From NCBI RefSeq assembly GCF_900156415.1, contig NZ_FTNM01000003.1, positions 62,001-126,000 on the forward strand: a stretch of 64,000 nt of DNA, read 5' to 3'. This document shows, piece after piece, positions 59,001 to 64,000 of the stretch (its first letter is position 1; every line of letters begins with the position of its first letter). The DNA comes from Pontibacter lucknowensis (GTDB lineage: Bacteria; Bacteroidota; Bacteroidia; Cytophagales; Hymenobacteraceae). Under the pieces are notes generated by a model. It made no database searches. It had not been told where the DNA came from and saw only the letters and a list, made by a program, of their open reading frames with translations. A program made the position numbers and the translations under genes.

Positions 59001-59613
59001 GGCAGTACTCTGGGATTTCGATGGTGTCATCATGGACTCCATGGCTATCAGAGACAAGGGATTTGAAGTTACACTGGCTAACTTTCCAAAGGAGCAAGTT
59101 GAGCAACTGCTAGATTATCATAGGTTAAACGGAGGCTTGTCGCGCTATGTAAAATTTCGCTACTTCTATGAAGAAATTCTGAAAGAGCCAATTACGGATG
59201 ATATGGTAAAGGCTTATGCCGCACGATTCTCGGAAGTAATGATGGAGTTATTAATAGACGAGAAACTTTTGATTGAAGACTCTTTAGACTTCATCAGAAA
59301 GTATCACAGGCACGTGCCCATGCACATCGTATCAGGGTCCGATGGTAAAGAGCTGAATGTAATTTGCGAGCAGTTAAATATCGCAGAATATTTTGTGTCA
59401 ATACAGGGTTCTCCAACACCCAAGAAGACTTTAGTTGAGAATCTGTTGGTGGAAAATAACTATCTCCCGGAACATGTTGTCCTGGTAGGCGACTCAATCA
59501 ATGATCAGGAAGCAGCAGAAGCTAACCAGTTAGATTTTCTTGCCTATAATAATAGTAAACTGTTGAGTAGGGGCTGGGCTTATATAGATACTTTTGCAAG
59601 AGTTTCTATATGA
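58978..59613 (+). CDS. HAD-family phosphatase
   Basis: The protein has 211 residues from ATG 58978 (MISLSKYKAVLWDFDG); a TTG five codons earlier is less likely. HAD motifs are complete: DFDGVIMDS (13-21), IVSGSDGKE (about 117-125), KK (149-150) and GDSINDQEAA (171-180). Length and cap region fit phosphoglycolate-phosphatase/beta-phosphoglucomutase-like members. In this setting it may dephosphorylate the aldol product before CMP activation, as the phosphatases do in sialic acid and KDO routes; that role is inferred. Confidence 0.85.
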   Translation: MISLSKYKAVLWDFDGVIMDSMAIRDKGFEVTLANFPKEQVEQLLDYHRLNGGLSRYVKFRYFYEEILKEPITDDMVKAYAARFSEVMMELLIDEKLLIEDSLDFIRKYHRHVPMHIVSGSDGKELNVICEQLNIAEYFVSIQGSPTPKKTLVENLLVENNYLPEHVVLVGDSINDQEAAEANQLDFLAYNNSKLLSRGWAYIDTFARVSI

Positions 59614-59635
59614 TTACTTGGAAAGCGTTTAAAGT

Positions 59636-60382
59636 ATGATAATAACCTGGAATAAAGTTGTAGCTGCAGCAAAAGGGTTACTTCTCCTAAAGAGCAACCT
59701 ATCTGTATTTGATACCTCAATATTATCGAATAAACGCGTTGCTATTGTTGGTCCTGCAAGTTCTGCTTTTGAAGCGGATAATGGAGAATATATTGATGGT
59801 TTTGATTTCGTTGTACGCGTTAATAAGTCAGGGCTGATTGTTGATACGCATCAATTCGACAATAAAATAGGCAGCAGAACTGATATTTTGTTTCACAGTT
59901 TTTTCGAAAATGAATTAACCGGAGGGGGAAAGTTAGATACAGATCTTTTTGACAGACAACAAGTAAAGTATCTTATCAATCCCAGGAGTACGTTTGGAAG
60001 TATTAGGAATTCATTCAATTTCTATAAGAAGTATTTAAAAAACTATAAAACCTATACCCTTCCAGTTAACTTCTATCAAAAGATATGCGCTTTCACGCCA
60101 GGTTATGCCCCAACAATAGGTTTCACGGCTTTGGCTACACTTATGCAGGCTCGATTTAAAGAACTATACATAACAGGGTTCACTTTTTACAGAACCCCTT
60201 TTGGTGAAGGGTATCGGGATGAGTTGAAAACGCCGGAAAAAATAATTCAGAGTATAAAAGATGCAGGTAGGCACGATATAGAACTTGAATTTAAAGGATT
60301 TAAAAAGCTTCTTGAATTGAATAAAAATAAGAATATAGTAGTTGACATACAGCTAAAGCACATTCTGCAAAACACCCAATAA
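59636..60382 (+). CDS. GT29 sialyltransferase-like protein
   Basis: This 248-residue protein contains recognisable sialylmotifs of family GT29. Motif L (about residues 34-90) reads VAIVGPASSAFEADNGEYID, then DFVVRVN and NKIGSRTDILFHS. Motif S (about 158-186) reads APTIGFTALATLM, then ELYITGFTFYR. GT29 enzymes use CMP-activated sialic or related acids as donors. It starts 22 bp after the HAD gene, directly behind a cytidylyltransferase, so donor synthesis and transfer appear to be encoded together. It has no obvious signal peptide, so transfer is probably cytosolic. Confidence 0.82.
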   Translation: MIITWNKVVAAAKGLLLLKSNLSVFDTSILSNKRVAIVGPASSAFEADNGEYIDGFDFVVRVNKSGLIVDTHQFDNKIGSRTDILFHSFFENELTGGGKLDTDLFDRQQVKYLINPRSTFGSIRNSFNFYKKYLKNYKTYTLPVNFYQKICAFTPGYAPTIGFTALATLMQARFKELYITGFTFYRTPFGEGYRDELKTPEKIIQSIKDAGRHDIELEFKGFKKLLELNKNKNIVVDIQLKHILQNTQ

Positions 60383-60388
60383 ATATTC

Positions 60389-61543
60389 ATGCAAGATATC
60401 ACCATTGCTTATACTGTGCCTTCTTATAATGAGAAGCGATCGATTATCAATAAGATTGAGGAAGCAAATTACACCTATGCTCCGGTAAGTAGGTACCTGG
60501 CTCGCTATTCGAACAAATATAATAAGCTTGAAAAATTAAACGCTCTATTTTATCCGAGAGTAGACATTTTCCATTACTTCAACCATGTCAGCTTCGGTGA
60601 TAAGCCATGGGTTACTACTTTTGAGACACTAGTGCCGCGCTATAACCAGTGTTTGAATGGGCATCACGGAGAAGCCCCCACTTACAGGCATTTACAGAAT
60701 GATATAGATGTTCTAAGAGCATTAGGAGCACTTGCTGGTGAAGCATGCAAAAAAGTCATAGCACTATCAGAATGTAATTATAAGATTCAAGAATTCTTTC
60801 TAAGCCATTTCGATAGCAAATTTTCGGAAAGAATTTTACCAAAGATGGTCATTCTGCCTCCTCCACAAAAGCTATATGTAACTAATTGGGCAGAGAAAGG
60901 TGTAAGTTTGGATGAACCCATTACATTCACTTTCGTAGGCAGAGATATAGCACGTAAAGGTGGACTTAATATATTAGAGGCTTTTACTAAACTAAAAGCT
61001 AAGTATGCCATTCATTTGAATATTATCAGTTCTTTAAGCCCCTCTAAATATGCGGCAACTGATTCAGCGGAAACCTTGAATAGTGCAAGAAGTATAATTG
61101 AATCTAATTCTTCTTGGATAACGCACTATGAAAATCTTCCTAATGAGAAAGTATTAGAGATAATGAAGAAAACTCATGTTGGTTTGCTACCAACATGGGC
61201 TGATACCTATGGGTATTCAGTGCTTGAGTTTCAGGCTCATGGCTGTCCTGTTGTAACTACTGACATAAGAGCACTGCCAGAAATTAATAATAACGAAAAG
61301 GGGTGGCTGATTCAAGTTCCTAAAAATAAATTGGGGGAAGCAATTTATACGTCTGTAGAATATAGTGAGCGCTTAAATGCTGCCATTAATGAAGGATTGA
61401 CTCGTGTTTTGGATGAGATTTTTACATCTTTGGAGACAATTAAAATTAAATCTGAAAAATGCATCGAAGATTTAAAAACGAACCATTGTGAGGAAAAATT
61501 CGCTCATAGTCTGCGCGGTATATATCAGGATGCTTTAAAATAA
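60389..61543 (+). CDS. GT4 glycosyltransferase
   Basis: The protein has 384 residues. The GT-B C-terminal domain contains FTFVGRDIARKGGLNILEAF (about residues 181-200), HVGLLPTWADTYGYSVLEFQAHGCPVVTTD and LPEIN, i.e. the E-x7-E donor region of GT4. The N-terminal half is atypical, with VPRYNQCLNGHHGEAPTY. It follows the GT29 gene by 6 bp. Sugar specificity unknown. Confidence 0.87.
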   Translation: MQDITIAYTVPSYNEKRSIINKIEEANYTYAPVSRYLARYSNKYNKLEKLNALFYPRVDIFHYFNHVSFGDKPWVTTFETLVPRYNQCLNGHHGEAPTYRHLQNDIDVLRALGALAGEACKKVIALSECNYKIQEFFLSHFDSKFSERILPKMVILPPPQKLYVTNWAEKGVSLDEPITFTFVGRDIARKGGLNILEAFTKLKAKYAIHLNIISSLSPSKYAATDSAETLNSARSIIESNSSWITHYENLPNEKVLEIMKKTHVGLLPTWADTYGYSVLEFQAHGCPVVTTDIRALPEINNNEKGWLIQVPKNKLGEAIYTSVEYSERLNAAINEGLTRVLDEIFTSLETIKIKSEKCIEDLKTNHCEEKFAHSLRGIYQDALK

Positions 61544-61551
61544 TACCTTTA

Positions 61552-62751
61552 GTGAGTCTCAAATTACTATATTACTCTACTGCTTATAGCGCCTCTCACG
61601 GGGGAAGTAACCATTCAAAGGCATTTGTAAAATTTGCTGGAGAGCACTCTGATGTATCTGAAATTCGTGTCTATCCTCAGGCTACTCCTTTCTCAAAGAC
61701 AAATATTTCCAAGTCTAAGGTTTCTTTATCTGAAAGAGTTGCGGGTCTTAGGGTTTTGTTACCTCTTAGACTGTATAAACGGAATCGTCAGAATATAGAG
61801 GGCTTGTATGAATTATTGGCAACATTTCAGCCTGATGTACTGGTTGTGAGATTGGATAATAATTTTCTTCAGCTTAATGATATCAGGAGAAGATTTCCTA
61901 AACTAATTTTAGTGACAGAAGTTAACTCATCTCCTTTTGACGAGTCATTCAAGCAGATTTACTTAAAGAGTTATTTTCAGAAGAAAGAAAGAGAAGCATT
62001 GAGCAAATGTGATCTGAATTTTTTCGTTTCTTCTTTTTTAAGGGATCAAATAATGGGGGACCAAGTTTCAGTTAATAGGGATCTTGTTAACCACAATGGA
62101 TATGATGAGACACTTTTTAATGCTGATGCAGATCAAACTGTTAAAGAGACTGTTCTCCAGATTCCTGCGAATAGCAGCGTTATTGGTTATGTAGGCACAC
62201 TGGATTTTCATAAAAAAATGCCCCTTTTTATAGACGCTATTGCTTCCGTAAAAAAAACTTTTGGGAATATAGTTGCTGTAATCGTTGGCGGAGGACCTGC
62301 GTTAGAAGATTTAAAGGCGTATGTTGCGGCCAAAGATTTGAGCGATTGCTTTTATTTCACGGGCCATGTTGCTCACAACGAGGTGCATCATTATCTAAAG
62401 GCCTTTGATATAGCAGTACATCATGCAGCAAATGACTACATGAGCCCTTTGAAAGTATTTGAGTACTTGGGTGTTAAATTGCCTGTTATTGCCCCGGATA
62501 TACCAGCAGTTCGTGAAATTTTCGTCGATGGGAAGTATCTCTTGCTTACAGCACCAAACTCAAAGGATATTGAACATAAGTTAACTCTACTTCTCGAAAA
62601 CCCGGAATTTGCCGCTGAAATTGCCGCAGAAGGTTATGCGTATGTTAACCAAAATTTCACTTGGAGAAATAACGTTGACAATATTATACAGGCGGTACTA
62701 AAAATTAAACGAATTGAGAGTCATACAACTAGTGCAGAAGCCTCAGCTTAG
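61552..62751 (+). CDS. GT4 glycosyltransferase
   Basis: The protein has 399 residues with a GTG start (MSLKLLYYSTAYSASHGGSNH), eight bases after the previous stop. GT-B features are VIGYVGTLDFHKKMPLFIDAI, VIVGGGPALEDLKAYV, FTGHVAHNEVHHYLKAFDIAV and SPLKVFEYLGVKLPVIAPDIPAVREI (donor-binding E-x7-E). Cytosolic; specificity unknown. Its end overlaps the next gene by 38 bp. Confidence 0.88.
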   Translation: MSLKLLYYSTAYSASHGGSNHSKAFVKFAGEHSDVSEIRVYPQATPFSKTNISKSKVSLSERVAGLRVLLPLRLYKRNRQNIEGLYELLATFQPDVLVVRLDNNFLQLNDIRRRFPKLILVTEVNSSPFDESFKQIYLKSYFQKKEREALSKCDLNFFVSSFLRDQIMGDQVSVNRDLVNHNGYDETLFNADADQTVKETVLQIPANSSVIGYVGTLDFHKKMPLFIDAIASVKKTFGNIVAVIVGGGPALEDLKAYVAAKDLSDCFYFTGHVAHNEVHHYLKAFDIAVHHAANDYMSPLKVFEYLGVKLPVIAPDIPAVREIFVDGKYLLLTAPNSKDIEHKLTLLLENPEFAAEIAAEGYAYVNQNFTWRNNVDNIIQAVLKIKRIESHTTSAEASA

Positions 62752-63820
62752 AGGGGCCGAGATATTTGCTTCCCAACTTTCGAACCACTTACAGAAATCA
62801 GGTGTAGATGTACACCTGATTTCTGTATTTACTGGTGCTTCTGAATTGCCTTTTCATGGTAAAACAAGTCATTTAAACAGACCAATAGGTAAAAGACTTT
62901 GGGATCTAAAGGGGTGGAAGACTTTTGCCAAGATAGTAGAAAGCGAACGTCCAGATATAATACAAGCTAACGCTGGAGACACGCTGAAATTTGCCATCCT
63001 TAGCAAACTGATTTATAAATGGGATACTCCTGTTGTATTTAGGAACGCTAACAAGATGGGTGATTTCATAGATACAAAACCTAAATTTTTATTGAATAGT
63101 CTTTTTGTGAATCGTGTAGAGGCTGTCGTTTCAGTTAGCCAGCTTTGTGAGCAGGATTTTGTAAATACTTTTAACTTCCATGCATCTAAGATAAAGACAA
63201 TTCCTATTGGTGTGGAAGATCAAAAAGTACCTTCATTGCCACCGGATGATCTCCGGGCGATTTTTGAGCAATATAAAGTGCTGGTGAATATTGGTAGTTT
63301 GGTGCCGGAGAAGAACCACGCAGCACTTCTTAACATCTTTGAAGCCATTGCCCAAAAGGATCCAGCTGTCTTCCTGATTATAATAGGAGATGGCCCATTG
63401 CGAACAGAATTGGAAAATGAAGTTTCCAGGCTATCTTGTAAAAATAGAATATTGTTTGCAGGCTATCGAAATGATGTGTTACAAACTCTGAAACACTCTA
63501 CCGCTTTCCTGATGCCAAGTTTAATTGAAGGTTTACCAGGTGTTATCTTAGAAGCTATGTACTGTGAAACCCCGGTTATAGCGAATAATGTGGGAGGGAT
63601 CAGCGAAGTAGTAAATAGTCAAACAGGCTGGTTAATCGATAAAGGTAATACCTCTGCTTTTATTAACGCGGTTATGGAGGTATTGGATGGTGGAGAAAAA
63701 GTCAGCTATAAAATTGTCAATGCGCATCAGTTAGTTATCAGCGAGTACATGAATTCTAAAATAGCAATGCGGTTTAAAGAAGCCTATGAACATATAATTG
63801 CTGGGAAAAGTCTTTCATAA
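62714..63820 (+). CDS. GT4 glycosyltransferase
   Basis: The protein has 368 residues. The frame opens at TTG 62714 (MRVIQLVQKPQLRGAEIFAS), the usual GT4 N-terminal strand and GGAE-like loop, so the long overlap with the previous gene seems genuine. The donor domain has VNIGSLVPEKNHAALLNIFE, LIIIGDGPLRTELE, FLMPSLIEGLPGVILEAMYCETPVIANNVGGI. Specificity unknown. Confidence 0.88.
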   Translation: MRVIQLVQKPQLRGAEIFASQLSNHLQKSGVDVHLISVFTGASELPFHGKTSHLNRPIGKRLWDLKGWKTFAKIVESERPDIIQANAGDTLKFAILSKLIYKWDTPVVFRNANKMGDFIDTKPKFLLNSLFVNRVEAVVSVSQLCEQDFVNTFNFHASKIKTIPIGVEDQKVPSLPPDDLRAIFEQYKVLVNIGSLVPEKNHAALLNIFEAIAQKDPAVFLIIIGDGPLRTELENEVSRLSCKNRILFAGYRNDVLQTLKHSTAFLMPSLIEGLPGVILEAMYCETPVIANNVGGISEVVNSQTGWLIDKGNTSAFINAVMEVLDGGEKVSYKIVNAHQLVISEYMNSKIAMRFKEAYEHIIAGKSLS

Positions 63821-63903
63821 TATTTATCTCAACCCTAATATTCCTTTTGTATAAGGCCATTGCTCAAGGGGAAAACTTGTGAGAATTTTAACTAGAATAC
63901 TTC

Positions 63904-64000
63904 GTGCCGAATAACAAAATTAAAGTCCTTCACTTAATCAAGTCGCTTGGTAGAGGCGGTGCCGAAATGCTCCTGCCAGAAACGCTTAAAGTGCATGATC
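63904..64000 (+). CDS. GT4 glycosyltransferase, 3' end cut by window edge
   Basis: An open frame from GTG 63904 to the edge gives KVLHLIKSLGRGGAEMLLPE, the typical first strand and GGAE loop of GT4 enzymes. Only 32 codons are visible. It shows that the polysaccharide locus continues beyond the window. Confidence 0.65.
   Translation, partial: MPNNKIKVLHLIKSLGRGGAEMLLPETLKVHD

Overview
The window is from a Bacteroidota chromosome. The most likely source is a Hymenobacteraceae/Cytophagales organism such as Pontibacter, but that genus-level guess is inference. Support comes from Bacteroidota-type promoters (TTTG or TTG, then 19-20 nt, then TAnnTTTG), many small lipoproteins and beta-barrels, DUF2911, M61 and PIG-L/SSS gene sets, and dispersed repeats of a kind common in this phylum. 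A single tRNA-Leu(CAG) is present. No rRNA, CRISPR array, prophage or classical transposase was seen.

From 1 to about 41 kb the window is moderately GC-rich housekeeping and accessory DNA. In order it holds an alpha/beta hydrolase (cut by the edge), an APC permease, a Rieske protein, small lipoproteins, a PIG-L deacetylase/small membrane protein/sodium symporter operon, a methyltransferase, a DUF2911 protein, an ABC exporter, a second symporter and an MBL hydrolase. These are followed by an M61 peptidase, CinA-like and ThpR enzymes, a PAP2 phosphatase, the tRNA, and a three-gene membrane glycosylation set (flippase-like protein, GT2, ArnT-like). The stretch ends with a TPR protein carrying an HExxH site, a diheme cytochrome c, a MarR regulator with two YceI paralogues, and a flavin reductase. 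Its gaps are crowded with repeat families. Two of these families form inverted repeats around small nuclease genes (GIY-YIG and GxxExxY). A third has two copies whose differences preserve base pairing, suggesting a folded, possibly pseudoknotted element. The octamer CAGGTATA is strikingly frequent in this part.

From about 39.7 kb to the right edge, almost all genes point right and form a surface polysaccharide locus, mostly AT-rich and nearly free of CAGGTATA. It starts with an AlgI-like O-acyltransferase and its SGNH partner. Then come a Wza-type export lipoprotein, a Wzc-type tyrosine kinase, a UDP-HexNAc dehydrogenase and a C4-epimerase (UDP-GalNAcA route), an ABC flippase, a MurA/MurB-like pair, five GT2 transferases, a four-gene cassette and GT4 transferases running off the edge.

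The best candidate for an undescribed system is the cassette at 56.76-60.38 kb: an HMGL-type aldolase fused to a Rossmann-like domain, a NeuA-like cytidylyltransferase, a HAD phosphatase and a GT29 sialyltransferase-like protein, with no NeuB synthase in view. I infer a CMP-activated 2-keto sugar made by an aldolase rather than a PEP-dependent synthase. The adjacent MurA/MurB pair suggests the same polymer may also carry a lactyl-ether (muramic-type) sugar.
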